Made by a program: the position numbers and the translations under genes
In this document: in pieces, positions 33,020 through 44,669 of the stretch
Position numbering within the stretch: position 1 is the first letter of the stretch
Layout of the letters: the number at the start of each line of letters is the position of its first letter
Notes under the pieces: model-generated
Seen by the model: the letters and a program-made list of their open reading frames with translations, nothing else
Database searches by the model: none
What the model was told of the DNA's origin: nothing
DNA from: Protula sp. h YS-2021
Lineage: Eukaryota > Annelida > Polychaeta > Sabellida > Serpulidae
Assembly (NCBI GenBank): GCA_949752745.1
Contig: OX457028.1
Coordinates: 6,568,095-6,632,094 of the forward strand
Reading direction: 5' to 3'
DNA length: 64,000 nucleotides

Positions 33020-36000
33020 TTATATACTGTAATGCCCATGCGCCAACGTGGAATAGCCATCACTCATCACATATCGCTTGTCATCAAAGGGAGAGAGAGC
33101 CACTTACCTCAACTTCTCCGAGAAAATCTGGTGGTCATGACTGCGAATGATGTGTCCTGTGGTCATCGTTTGCGTTTGATTGAACAAACTGTCTCTATAC
33201 TGCTGATGTTTCATCCGTCTTTGACACGCGCGAGTGATACCTTTGGCCGTACGTTTTTCTTTCCCACCATATATCATACTGTACATTTTCGGTCGAAGTC
33301 CAACAAACTCTTCTATGGGAATGCCCGCCGTCTCATCTTTCATTTTCCCAAGCACTTTCTTATTCACGTTGGAATGCAGGAAATGATCTGGGGGATAGTC
33401 ACTTGTGTCGAACAAGTTGCATCTTCCTGCATGTCTTTGTAGATATCGTCCGTTTCTATGTCATAACATAGACTGTCGGTGTCGCTGAACAAGAGTTTGG
33501 CGTCGGGATACTTGGTCATGATGTAGTTGTAATGAAAGTGGAACATGAGCACTTTGCTGAGGTCAAGAATGGTGAAGCCGACTTGAATGAGTTTATCAAG
33601 AAGCAAATCCTCTTTGCGCAAATGTACCGCGGTTAAATCTTCGTTGAAAATTCTAAATTTGTGGAAGAAAGGTTTGGCCACAAGTTTCTTGAACCGCTTT
33701 TCCTGGTGAACAAGTTCAACATTCATGCGTTTTCTCACATTTTCCATGGTTTTGCCAAACACAGAGTTGTTCATTAATTGGAAAAAGTCTTTCTCAAACG
33801 GGTTCTTCGCCAACTTTCTCTTTTCCGTGTTCAAGGAGATGTATTTTGCCAACCATTTGCTCTGTGCAAACATGATGGCACGGTGCACCTTCGTGACTTT
33901 CAATCCCAGTGAGACATATTGCTCTAAATTTCTATAATGAAGTACATATTTCTTCTTGTCGCATAAGTTGGGAATGAGCTTTTCACTAGGCTTGCCTTTC
34001 ATGTTTAGATCTTTCCGCAGCTTCTGACTATGTTTCGACAATTCTCCCACCTTCACACATTTCCGTTCTGGAGCCACTGGATAGTGATTATGATGATCAT
34101 GGATCGAATATGGGTATTCCAAATCCACTTCTAAAATGTACCCAATCTCGTCATCTTCATCCACATCCATAAAGTCAATGGATTCTGGCTCGCTCACCCA
34201 CATAAATCCACTTTCAGCATGCTTTGCGATATGGCCCAGCCATACAAGTTGTTTGCATCCAGGTACGTCAAGTAGTTGGTTGGTTTCGTGGGATCGTAAT
34301 CTGCTACGTAGGGGTTATTTGCTTTCGCATACTTGTGTGTGATCACAGATATTCCTCTCCGTAGACCTTGTTCAACCATTTGGTACATATCAATGTCGTT
34401 GATTAATTCCAATTTCACCTTTGTCGCTTTCAACATGGCATCCCAGGACAGTCCTGGCGCTGTATAGTAGTGAGCAGGATCCGAATTAATACGTGTTGAG
34501 ACATACGTGACGAAAGTTTTCAGCCAGCAGCAACACATCTGATTTCAGGTACAAGTCATGGTATTCACCAAATGTAGTACAGTGGAATGTCTCCCACACC
34601 TTCTGCGCATGCGCATAATCCTCATCGCTAATGTCTTCTTCACTGAGCAGGCTGTAAAAGTTATCCTTGGACTGCAGTTGTGTTTCAGCAAACTTGGATG
34701 GCTCGTCCACGTAATCATAAGGGTACACTCCCTTTCTCAAAAGTAAATCTTGTTGGTCGCTATCGTGAATGTGTGACGTCATGTTATAAAAGTTGTCTTT
34801 CCCTTCTGCCGCCAGGTTGGATACCAACTTCTGTAGAGAAGTACTCATGAACTGATAACTGTCTGTAAATTTCAGATTGTTCATGGTGAATGCAATATAT
34901 TTCTCAACGGTGTTGGGAATGACTGTAATCGTCTCATTTTTGAACTTTCAAATTTCTTCCATGATCAAATGGTTGTCATAGCCTCGTAAATTGTGGAAAA
35001 AGACAGGAATGATGAAAGAATCTTTATCTCCCTGCTGATCTTTTCTAAGTCGAAATTGCAAATTGCTTTCACGATGTGCAGCTCCACGGTATTTGCCATT
35101 GATATGGTCATGATCTCTCACATGATCTGCTCCTAGAGGCTCATGACAAATGTAGCAATCTGTGGCGTTCTTATAATGCTCTTCATCTTCACGAGTCATG
35201 ACCATTTTCTTTGGCTGTAGCAAGCCATGTACAATACGATCACGCTCATTCACCATATGGTCTAAAAAGACTTTCACGGCATTATCTCCTCGATACACGA
35301 CTGGGGCACGTGTATCATACTGGCTGACAACCACATAGGCAAAGCTGGTTGGACGATGATGCTGATACTTGTCTCCTTCATGTTTTTTCGTGAAACATTC
35401 AAAGTCTGCATAAATGACAAACGGCGCTCGCTGTTGTTTGGCTACATTCTTAAACTTGATGAAGGGTTCCTTGGGGAATGATAAACGTTGTGCTCCATGC
35501 TTGCCACACACTTCACGATGCTTGTTTAACAGATCTTGTCGCATAAACCCGTGAAGACAGTTGAAACAATAAAACATTGCTCCATTATACTTGGTACGAT
35601 AAGCCATAAGTCTGCTGAAATTCTTGATGAGGCAGTAATGTCTTGTCTTGTCATTGCTAATCAAAAGTAAGTTGATTTCTCTGGCACTGGTGTTTCGACT
35701 TAGTTGTATGGGAACAACTACATCATGTTCATATCCAAACACGTTGATGGATACATCATTCTCCTTTTCAAACTTTGGAATGTCCGTAATCGGTGTGGGA
35801 AATGTCATGCCTTCCACCTTCAATTCGTTCTCAAATGCTTTGTATTGATGCACACGCTCTGGGTTTCTATTTGTTGAAGGGTGAAGGTGAGCCAATACAG
35901 ACCATAAGAAGCACTTGTTGTCTTTATTCTGAATGTTTAGCACCGCCTTTACTTTCTTCGGTAGTGGGATAAAACTGCTTGCTTCCAGAGGCGCTGACGT

Positions 36001-36624
36001 AGCTGTATGCACTTCAATGAATAATATGTTATCCAACACCCAGCCAGAGCCTTGTCGCTCATGTTCATCAAACCTGGTAAACAATTCTTTATAGGCTTCT
36101 GGTAAGTCCTTCTCAATATCTGCTGGATTGTATGCTGTATATGTCGGACTGCTGATGAATGCATTATCCACGTGTTCTACCATAACGCCTTCAGCATTTG
36201 GTGTCATTTTCTTGAAGCGTGCATGTACCACAATGTACCATTTCATGCCATGGTTTAACGTCTCTAGCAAATGTCTCCTAATCCGGTTCTCTTGTTGTCG
36301 CATTTCAAGTAGCAAATCCGATCCATCTTCAGGCTCAAACCGTCTTTCCTGTGCGTTTCCACCAAGACTCACTCTTCTGCCTCTGCCTACTTGTCCTGTC
36401 TCTTTCTTTCTTTGTTCTTCCTGAGACATGCATGCATGTGTCTCAAATGCATCCAAAGATGGAAATATTTTGATGCATTTACAGCAGAGGACTGGATCAG
36501 GTCTTTCAACACCATCTTGTAAGGTCTTTCGTCTCTTGGCTTCAATCTGCTCAACAAGCTCTGCCACGAACACTTCCAGAGATGGAAATGTCACATCACA
36601 ATCATGACAGTAGACTGTTGCCAT
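33020..36624 (-). pseudogene. Protein-primed DNA polymerase B, multiply frameshifted (element 2)
   Basis: The frame is broken into five pieces (34,948-36,624; 34,486-34,884; 34,194-34,538; 33,364-34,203; 33,020-33,415) by small insertions and deletions; examples are near 33,416 and 34,495. Exo I, the HNH-like insert, Exo II and III, and motifs A, B and C are all still recognisable. The N-terminal piece lacks ~15 residues around the first zinc finger and some short repeats present in element 1. The ATG chosen (MATVYCHDC) corresponds to 10,610 in element 1. Confidence 0.9.
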
Positions 36625-37209
36625 CGTTGTTGCTGTTGCTGTTGCTAGAGCTGAAATGAAGTAAAATATACGTTTCACTCTTCCTTTTATACCACTTGGA
36701 TGGTGTGTTAACTCAGCAGAATTTATACCCGTTTGATGTAATCAAAATATGGTGTGTAAAAATTGTTAAAATTGCTGACTCAGCAGAATTTATCACTGGT
36801 TGACATGTTTCATTCATGCTTTTATGCTACTTACATGTAATCAAAATATGGTGTGTAACTTTTCAAACGTGTTTAAAAATTGTTGACTCAGTAGATAGTT
36901 GCTTGATATGAATGTCTCACTTACAGTTGTACTGCTGTAAAGCAGAGACATCTAGCGGTGAAGTTAAATGGTCTGCTAAATGGTATTCATCCGCGAAGAA
37001 CTACTGTAAACTGAATCAAACAGTGAAATTATTATGTAAATCAGTCAACTATAATGAAAGTTATCACAATTTTAAATTAAAATGGCGGTAAATATGCATA
37101 CAACATGCTGCGCAAATAGCTCATGACTACTTTATAACAAAAGTTTACATAAAACTGAATCAAACAGTGAAATTTTCATGCAAATCGACCAGGTATAATG
37201 AAAGTTATC

Positions 37210-37900
37210 GTTTACAAAGTTTCAATAAGTTTCAATTAAGCAAATAACCAAAGTTTCTTTATAAAGTTTGTTTACTAAGTTTCAATTATGCAAATAACTA
37301 AAGTTTGTTTACAAAGTTTGTTTGCAAAGTTTGTTTACAAAGTTTGTTAATAACGTTTGTTTGTAAAGTTTGTTTACAAAGTTTCAATTATGCAAATAAC
37401 TAAACTTTGTTTACAAAGTTTGTTTACAAATTTTGTTTACAAAGTTTGTTTACAAACTTTTGTTTACAAAGTTTGTTTACAAAGTTTGTTTACTAAGTTT
37501 CAATTATGCAAATAACTAAAGTTTGTTTACAAAGTTTGTTTACAAATTTTGTTTACAAAGTTTTAATAACTAAAGTTTGTTTACAAAGTTTGTTTACAAA
37601 GTTTTAATTATACAAATAACTCAAGTTTGTTTACAAAGTTTGTTTACAAATTTTTGTTTACAAAGTTTGTTTACAAAGTTTGCTTACAAAGTTTGTTTAC
37701 AAAGTTTCAATTATGCAAATAACTAAAGTTTGTTTACAAAGTTTGTTTACAAAGTTTGTTTACAAAGTTTCAAGAATGCAAATAAGTAAAGTTTGTTTAC
37801 AAAGTTTGTTTACAAATCTTGTTTACAAAGTTTGTTTACAAAGTTTCAATTATGCCAATAACCAAAGTTTGTTTACAAGGTTCACTTTTTATTCATAAAG
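37210..37900. repeat. TTTACAAAGTTTG array with embedded octamer sites
   Basis: About fifty copies of GTTTACAAA-type words. Interspersed are five perfect ATGCAAAT octamers (37,288; 37,390; 37,506; 37,713; 37,776) in the phrase CAATTATGCAAATAACTAAA, plus degenerate ones at ~37,237, 37,610 and 37,851. ATGCAAAT is the POU/Oct binding site. Reading frames here are artefacts. Confidence 0.88.
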
Positions 37901-37939
37901 TTTCAATAAACACTTACCGAAATGGTTGCAACTGGCTGT

Positions 37940-38065
37940 CACTGGATATCATCCCTTATATACCACTGTGATGTGATCCAATTGTGGTTCTACAACTTTT
38001 GCTTCCTTGCTCCACTTACCGATATGACTGTCAATGCTTGGTGCTGGGTGCTCATCCCTTATATA
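37940..38065 (-). promoter_or_regulatory. Two orphan TATATAAGGGATGA promoters in the right arm
   Basis: On the - strand GTATATAAGGGATGA occurs at ~37,950-37,964 and ~38,045-38,060 within a ~95-bp duplicated block. The same TATATAAGGG form drives the PC4 gene, but no open frame of note follows either copy, so they may be promoters of lost genes. Confidence 0.5.
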
Positions 38066-38304
38066 CCCCTCGGATGTGAGCAAATTGTGGTGTGTAGCTT
38101 AAGCTGACTTGACAGAATGTTGCTCGCCGGAGAGGGGGGGTCCACACTTTTTACCATAGGGTCTGTCCAGACTGCCGCCTAGAGGGGGGGGGTCAGTCCC
38201 GAATGCCGCCTGGGGGGGGGTCAGTCCCGACTGCCGCCTAGGGGGGGGGGGTCCTCACTTTGTTATCAGGGTTACACCTATGGCTACGCCTATGGCTTCG
38301 CCTA

Positions 38305-38437
38305 TGACGTCACGTTACCATGCTTCGTTGCCATCACAACAACACGTTGCCATGACTACGCCTATCACCTCACTTCCGTTCCAGACAACACTTCGGGTCC
38401 AGACGCTATGACGTCACTTCCAGACAGTATGACGTCA
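38305..38437. promoter_or_regulatory. Three CRE sites in the right terminus of element 2
   Basis: TGACGTCA at 38,305-38,312, 38,409-38,416 and 38,430-38,437, the mirror images of the left-end sites. Confidence 0.65.
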
Positions 38438-38471
38438 CAAAGTGCAGTAGAACTCTTGTTTCCTACCTACT

Positions 38472-38735
38472 CACTACATACCATACTACACACTACATAC
38501 CATACTACTCACCGCATGCCATACTACTCACTACATACCACACTACATACGACATACCACACACTACATACAATACTACTCACTACATACATGCATAACA
38601 TATACCATACTGCACTCTACACATCATACTACTTACAATATACCATACCACATACTACATACAATACTACACGCTTCATACCATACTGCATACTACATCA
38701 TATATTACACACTGTACCACACCAAACGCCGGTAT
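38472..38735. repeat. Target-site duplication (CACTAC, 38,472-38,477) and right-flank minisatellite
   Basis: CACTAC directly follows the CT end of element 2, then ACTACATACCATACTAC units continue as on the left flank, becoming degenerate toward 38,735. Confidence 0.8.
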
Positions 38736-39190
38736 GTATAATACTAAATAGTTGTACATTGACTGCTGTACAACATGTACTGTTTTCTCTTCAGCATTTT
38801 ATATCATGTTTGCCTTCTATAATGTGCACTATGTTATGTTCTAACGTTCTGTAATGTGTATTATGATGTGTTCTAGTGTTCTATAATGTGTACTATAATA
38901 TTTTCTAATGTTCTATTATGTGTATTGCGATGTGCCCTAACGTTTTATAATTAGTGTTATGATGTGTTACAGCATTCTAAATGTTCATTATGATCTTTAT
39001 ATGATGTGTGATTACATATGTTTTTGAGCTATGATTATATGCTATAATGCGTATTATGATTCGCCCGAACGCTCTAAGACGGCCATTATGATGTCTTCTT
39101 ACATGTGCATCAGACAAATTTAAGGCTGAACTGGACCGAATTCGGCTAGATAGCGAGATGGAACACTGGCAAAAACCCCACAACAAAATG
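38736..39190. repeat. Degenerate ~45-bp repeat with GTTCTATAATGTGTATTATG
   Basis: Words such as TTCTATAATGTGTA and ATTATGATGTGTTCTA recur every 40-50 bp to about 39,080. No gene. Confidence 0.65.
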
Positions 39191-41592
39191 TTTGTATTAC
39201 ATTATGGCGGAGAGATCAAACTTACCAAGGTATCCCTTCTTTGTCGCCGTTTTGGCCCAAAGGGTACAAAATGAGCTCAAAATCACCCTATTTCTTACCT
39301 TTTTCGAGATATTGATCAACTTCCGGATTTTGACCTTGACCATCACTGAGAAGCTAAGGTTACGGAGATACCGTTGTTTCGGCTTAAAGGAATTAAAATG
39401 AGCTCAAAATCTCTCTGTCTCAAGATAATGGTTAACTTCCGGTTTTGACGTGACCTTTGACCTTGCCCTCAAGGTTAAGGTTCAGGATGCATGGTTACCC
39501 CGTACTGAATATATTTCTGTATTCAACCAGGGTTTGAGCGCCTTTCTGACCATTTTTCATGATAAATAGGCGTTTTGAAAATATGTTGACCTCATTCTGA
39601 CATTGACCTTAGAAATTGCGGTTTGACCTAGACCTTATGATTGTCTAGTGGTGTGTCAAATATTAAGCTCCTCTGAAAAAAAATTGATGAAAACTTGACT
39701 TTCACCGTGATCATTGAGGTAAAAAATTGTGGATTCGCCAAAACCAACGAAAAAAGAAGAAAAGGTTAAAAAATGCCCACTTTATGTAAATGCGAATACT
39801 GCTGTAAATGGTCCCCGACCATCCCTCAATTCCGAGGGTAAAATTTTACGAAAATATATATGTAAGGGAAAAGGCGCAGTAACGTAAGTTACTACCATCA
39901 TAGAACAAAAAATAAGCCTTGGAAACGGAAATAACCTCTTTTATTGCGGGCACACTATTGAATGAATACCGACGTCGTCTAATCCTGAAATTGCACGCTT
40001 TTTCCAAGATTTTTTTTGGACTCGCATTTAAATTTATATGATGCCAAGTGCCTGCTCCCCACTTCCCGGGCTGAATTCTTTCGGGGTAGATAATTGAGTC
40101 AGGACCCCCTCACGCCCCTCCATGTAAAACAACAAAAACAATCCTAGAAAATTGTTGCTCCAGGAAAATGTTTGCATGTTTTTCTCGAAATTGCGATCCC
40201 CTTCCTCCCGCCCCTCTCCCCGCCAGCCTCCATGGAAAATCCTGGATCCAATCTTGATGACCTCTCACCCTATTCCCTCCCCTACCGAGAGGGGACATCT
40301 CTGGGCTTTTCTTCCATGAAGTCCATACCATGAGTTGTTATTATCTTACATAGTTGTGACGCCACCCAATGTCTTTGCATGGGAATTCTTAGCCACGAAA
40401 CCCCTTCTGATGACGCCAGTTTTTAATTTGCACAAGCATCATCTTAAGAACTCTGAACAGTGTCTCTATTCGTTCGGCTGCGTGTCCATTTTGCGTGTTC
40501 ACAAAGTCGAAAAACCCTTTAACGAAAATGATGCACTATTTGCAATTCTGCGCAACACTTGCACAGTTATTTTTATTATTTCTGGCCATTATCATTTGTA
40601 ATTATGCCGACTCTTTTTATTCGAGCTTCGTTTATCAAACATGTCAAAGAGCATATCATTTTTACTCTGTTCATGATATATACAGAATAATCCACTATCC
40701 CAAAACACTCGTTATAGCTTGGGGTTTTTACACTGAATTTTCAACATTTTTATTATTATTATTATTATTACTGCGTTTTCTTGTAATGCGCTCTTCAAGA
40801 ACATTATAAAAGCGCTACATAACATGGAGAAATTTAACATGCAAGAGTATTTGTATCTAACATCAAAAGTTTATATATAAACTACTAAAATAAAATCGTA
40901 ATATATAATACTATATAATTTAAGTGCATCCCATAAAAAAGGTAATCATAAAATCATCTTGAGTACTCTTCATTCTGTTCTAGAATTCTGGAAAAGATTC
41001 TTAGCCACTTGTGTTAAATAGTGCCTTCACAGTATTTTATCCCGGTGATATAAGATCGGATCTGGAACTTGTCTTCTCTAGGGTTTGGCCAGTTCTTTTA
41101 TTTTTAATTTTAAAACTGAAAATCTATATCTGTAACATTAGACAGGCTGCCACATTTTGACACTATTTTTTAAATAATCAAACTTAAAAATCAAACATAG
41201 TCTTGTCACTGAAGCGCATCATTGCAGACTGCGAAAAAAACGTTTAATTTTTAATATTTAATATTTCAGTAGAACTATGGTTTAAAACTGAAAAACGTCT
41301 CGCACAGATGGTTTCCTGGGGAGAAACAAACTCGTGACGTAGTCACTCGTGGTTTCTTAGCCAGGAAACGATTTGTGCTTGAAGTTTCGCTGTTTTAAGA
41401 CTCTCCTTCAGCTTGTCTTTTCTAGATCGCCTCGAATTGCAGCTTTCTGAATAGTAAATTGAATATTCATAGAAAAGATTTAAAACTGTAGACAAACCAT
41501 TAACAATGTTCTCTACAATTGTTCACTCTCTTGATTTTAGAATAGTAAATTGGATATTCATAGGAAAAGATTTAAGCTGTAGACAAACCATT
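39191..41592. other. Intergenic DNA with dispersed-repeat fragments
   Basis: No gene is recognised. The segment ~39,190-39,850 is rich in TGACCTTGACC words. Its part at ~39,610-39,715 (GATTGTCTAGTGGTGTGTCA ... GAAAACTTGACTTTCACC) recurs at ~52,900-52,980, at the junction of the duplicated units. Two ~110-bp tandem copies (GTAAATTGxATATTCATAG) lie at 41,450-41,620. Confidence 0.55.
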
Positions 41593-41859
41593 AACAAGGT
41601 TCTCTACAATTGTTCACTCTCTTGCTTTACGCTATTGATCGTACAATATTTGCAAAGTCAACACGTATTGATTTGACACAGGCATATATATACGATATAC
41701 CTCCCAAAAGATAATGCGCCATATGCGAGGATAAAGGTCTCCACAGTGTAAAAGTGCCAAAGATTGATATACAATAAGCGACAGTAAACAAAAGAGAACA
41801 ATCCAACGAATTAGTGAGACTGTGTCGTTCTAAATAGGAAAGTGAAACTGAGGATTATA

Positions 41860-42022
41860 ATGGCTGCCCATTATACTGAAAAAAACATGCAAACTAAAAT
41901 GGCATCCCGTGGTACCGAACAAGACTGGCAATGTAACAAAAAAGTGTTGGAAAGGAACAAATTTATGCTTGAAAATGACTTAGCAACCGATGTTGTTTTT
42001 AGCGTATCTGCCTCTCCTCAAG
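41860..42022 (+). CDS. BTB-BACK gene A, exon 1
   Basis: Starts MAAHYTEKNMQTKMASRGTE in good context (ataATGgct) and ends DLATDVVFSVSASPQ in phase 1 at CAAG|GTCTGT. The 'NxxLxxDVxFxV' phrase is the start of a BTB/POZ fold as in BTBD-type proteins. The following intron is ~1.25 kb with no other gene seen. Confidence 0.75.
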
Positions 42023-43273
42023 GTCTGTAGACATTTCCTTTTTTATTAACTCATATAATTCTTATTTTAAACGTCAGAATATTTATTCATTTTCTATTAC
42101 TTTATTTATTTCATTTATGCTGAACAAATTACATCAAAATAGTGCAATATTCAACATTTACAATCCATGTCACGAAAAACCTAGCGAATGTGATTCTTAA
42201 ATCCTTGCATTATTTGCTTGAAATAACCATAGAAACGTGGGAAAATCAAAACCTTGAATTGATACTGGAATGAAAAAATAATTTATTTTCAGTTGTATTT
42301 CGAGCCTTCTCTATAATCACAAATAAACATGCTAATCAGTTAACTTTTGTATATTTAGGAGATATATGAGGTGTTGACTTATTTTGAACATATATTTTGA
42401 GTCAACATAAACTGTTCATCTTTAGGTCTACACATTTGAATGATTTATGAAAGAAGCCACCAATTCAATTGCATATATCGCTAAACAGAGATGCTACTTG
42501 TAAAAGCATATTTTTTATAAATATCTTCTTAGCATTCTGTAAAAACCTCAGGCAAGGGAAATAGGATTTACATTTTTAATTTCTGGAGAAAAAACAGCAC
42601 AGCAACATTTTTCTTAACATTCACTCTCAGAGAAAAGGTTTGGCAAACATCAGTTCCAAAGACATGAGGCCTATATTCACATCAATAACCATAGCTGCTG
42701 ATTGTTGCTTCGCAATATGATAGCCTGTCGATATAGACTTCAATTAGTCTCAAATTAGGCCTAGGGCTGTGTGGTTATTTTAAAACACAATATTAATTTA
42801 TTCTTAAATAACTTGACTGACCATCTTAATTTGACGACAAATGCAGGAAATAATGTAAATGTGACAAGAAATGCAGAAAATAACATGTAAATGTGACTAG
42901 AAGTGCAGACAATAATATGCAAATAGATAATGTGGAATTTCAAAAGCATGACATATCTAAAAAGGAACATACATTTGAAGAGCATGTGGAATTAAAATAA
43001 AATGAGAACTTTTAAGCGTATTGTTCATTCGGCAGTGACTGTGCTTGATCGTAACAGATACTGGGGTTAAATCATTGCTGCCAGCTGAAAAAGTTAGATT
43101 TGTTTTACTTTTTCTTTTTGCGTGAATCCTGTTTCTTTAAATAGTTCGAACATTTAATACGTAGATGAGCTGCTGGGTTTAGATGTGCAACAGCTTAGGA
43201 AATGTCTATGTTGTTCGCTTTGCACCTAAAGACCAGGACAGCGGCTTTGTAAACATTTAATGTGACATTTCAG

Positions 43274-43418
43274 AGAGAACTGTTCCGATCAAAGCACATA
43301 AGTATATGCTTATCTCTGCTTCACCGGTCTTTTGGTCAATGTTTAGTGGCGACTTTTGCGATGGTGATGACGTCAATGTAAATGACATAGAGCCGGAGGC
43401 ATTTAAGGAGATGCTTAG
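43274..43418 (+). CDS. BTB-BACK gene A, exon 2 (GC donor)
   Basis: 145 nt coding the BTB core: VPIKAHKYMLISASPVFWSM, FSGDF and VNDIEPEAFKEMLR. The acceptor is TTTCAG. The frame requires the exon to end CTTAG|GCAAGT, a GC-AG intron with otherwise ideal donor bases. Exon phases 1 and 2 fit exons 1 and 3. The following intron (~680 bp) has no gene. Confidence 0.75.
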
Positions 43419-44097
43419 GCAAGTTATGTGATTATTGTTTATTCTGTTATTATTATTATTAATACAATTTATTTATTTATTTTTATTATTACTATTATTG
43501 ATTAGATATAAATGCCAAAAAGACAAATACATCATTTGACAGTTTAGCTGCTTTGCTAACATATTTTCTTAGTTCTTTTGGCAATTAAAGCAAGATAATA
43601 GGACAATATAGTCTTTCACTCATGTTTTACGGCTACATTTGCACAGTAATGAATAAGGGAAACTACAATATGCTGGATGAAGTAGCACCCAAAATATTAT
43701 AATAGGCGGACAAAAGGTATCTGGTGCTCTATATGTTCGGCCTGATGTATTAAAACGTAAACAGTTTGTACACTATAAAACAGAGTAGTTGATACAAAGA
43801 AAAGGAACGTAATGACATCTGACATATTTGAAAATCGAACATTTGATTTTTTTGCTCAGATTGACAAAAATAAACATTTTCGATACAAACATTTCGACGA
43901 TTTCATAAACAGTTATATAATTTGTGAGTTATTATAGACAAGAATGTGTAGATCTGTCCTACATCCGGTCTTTTGTGATATGGTTTCTCTGTTCTTATAT
44001 ATCTTAAGGAGTTTGAGGTTAACTAATAAACACATTATTCAATAATTCAATTGAAGACCATTGATAAATATATAAAACACACATTATATTGGTACAG

Positions 44098-44669
44098 ATT
44101 TATCTACACTGAAGAACCGGTACTTACTGGAAGCAACGTCATGCACATACTACACGCAGCCAAGAAGTATCGTCTACTTCTACTTGTCCAGAAATGCGTG
44201 GATTTCTTGGATAAAGAGCTGAGTACAAACAACGCTTGTATTGTACTTGAGCACAGCAGGTTCTTTGGCGAGGAAGATCTAGCCAAGAAGTGCATTGATA
44301 TTATCGCCAGGAACCCCGCCAAGGCTCTTTCTGCCAAGGACTTTATGAGTATATCGCAAGCAACTCTCACGGCTATACTCGAAAATGATTATCTAAATAT
44401 TCAAGAAATCAAGTTGTTTGAGTATTGCTGTGCCTGGGCCAGGGGCAAATGTACAAGAGGCGTAGCAATTCGGAGTGTTTTGGGAGATGCCGTCTACAAA
44501 ATACGATTTCCCATAATGTCAGGAGCTGATTTTACAGACAAAGTGTGTGTGACAGAAGTGCTTAACCAAGATGAGAAACTTGGCATCCTTCAATACATAA
44601 CATCTGCTGAGAAAAACAATAAAAAGTTGGCGTTTTGTTGTGAAGCTCGCAAATCATTACCAGCACAAT
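44098..44669 (+). CDS. BTB-BACK gene A, exon 3
   Basis: 572 nt. It completes the BTB domain (FIYTEEPVLTGSNVMHILHA, AKKYRLLLLVQKCVDFLDKE) and codes a BACK domain (NACIVLEHSRFFGEEDLAKK, then FEYCCAWARGKC). BTB-BACK proteins serve as substrate adaptors of Cullin-3 ubiquitin ligases; BTBD proteins of this type often have a PHR domain afterwards, which I do not see. The donor is GTAAGTAT. A possible last exon (45,317-45,330 after TTTCAG) reaches TAG within five codons; unit B has 21 codons there, because A lacks 5 nt. Confidence 0.82.

Larger units (their letters stand above)
20929..38471 (+). mobile_element. Complete but decayed Polinton/Maverick (element 2), 17,543 bp
   Basis: Begins AGTAGGTAGGAAACAAGAG and ends with the exact inverse. 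The AG...CT ends, the 6-bp duplication and the gene set (integrase, packaging ATPase, minor and major capsid, protease, PolB) define a Polinton. The order is: left arm with accessory genes (+ strand, 21.9-25.6 kb), virion module (+, 25.7-31.2 kb), PC4-like and PolB genes (-, 31.6-36.6 kb), right arm. Integrase, ATPase, the 108-aa gene, capsid, protease, one PC4-like gene and PolB are all broken; five small or medium genes remain open. It is closely related to element 1 in the shared region but not identical. Confidence 0.93.
36770..38471 (-). repeat. Right terminal inverted repeat of element 2
   Basis: Matches the left repeat over its outer ~340 bp and inner ~230 bp but is ~750 bp longer. The extra length comes from a TTTACAAAG/octamer array (37,210-37,900) and a ~200-bp block with two - strand TATA sequences (37,920-38,110) that the left repeat lacks. 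A perfect T-MARE lies at 36,773-36,785, with variants at 36,704 and 36,883. Such asymmetry is unusual, since Polinton inverted repeats are normally kept identical by replication. Confidence 0.82.

Noticed and set aside
37680..37898. Short Lys/Val/Leu/Phe-rich frame in the right arm
   Set aside because: Translated TTTACAAAG repeat.
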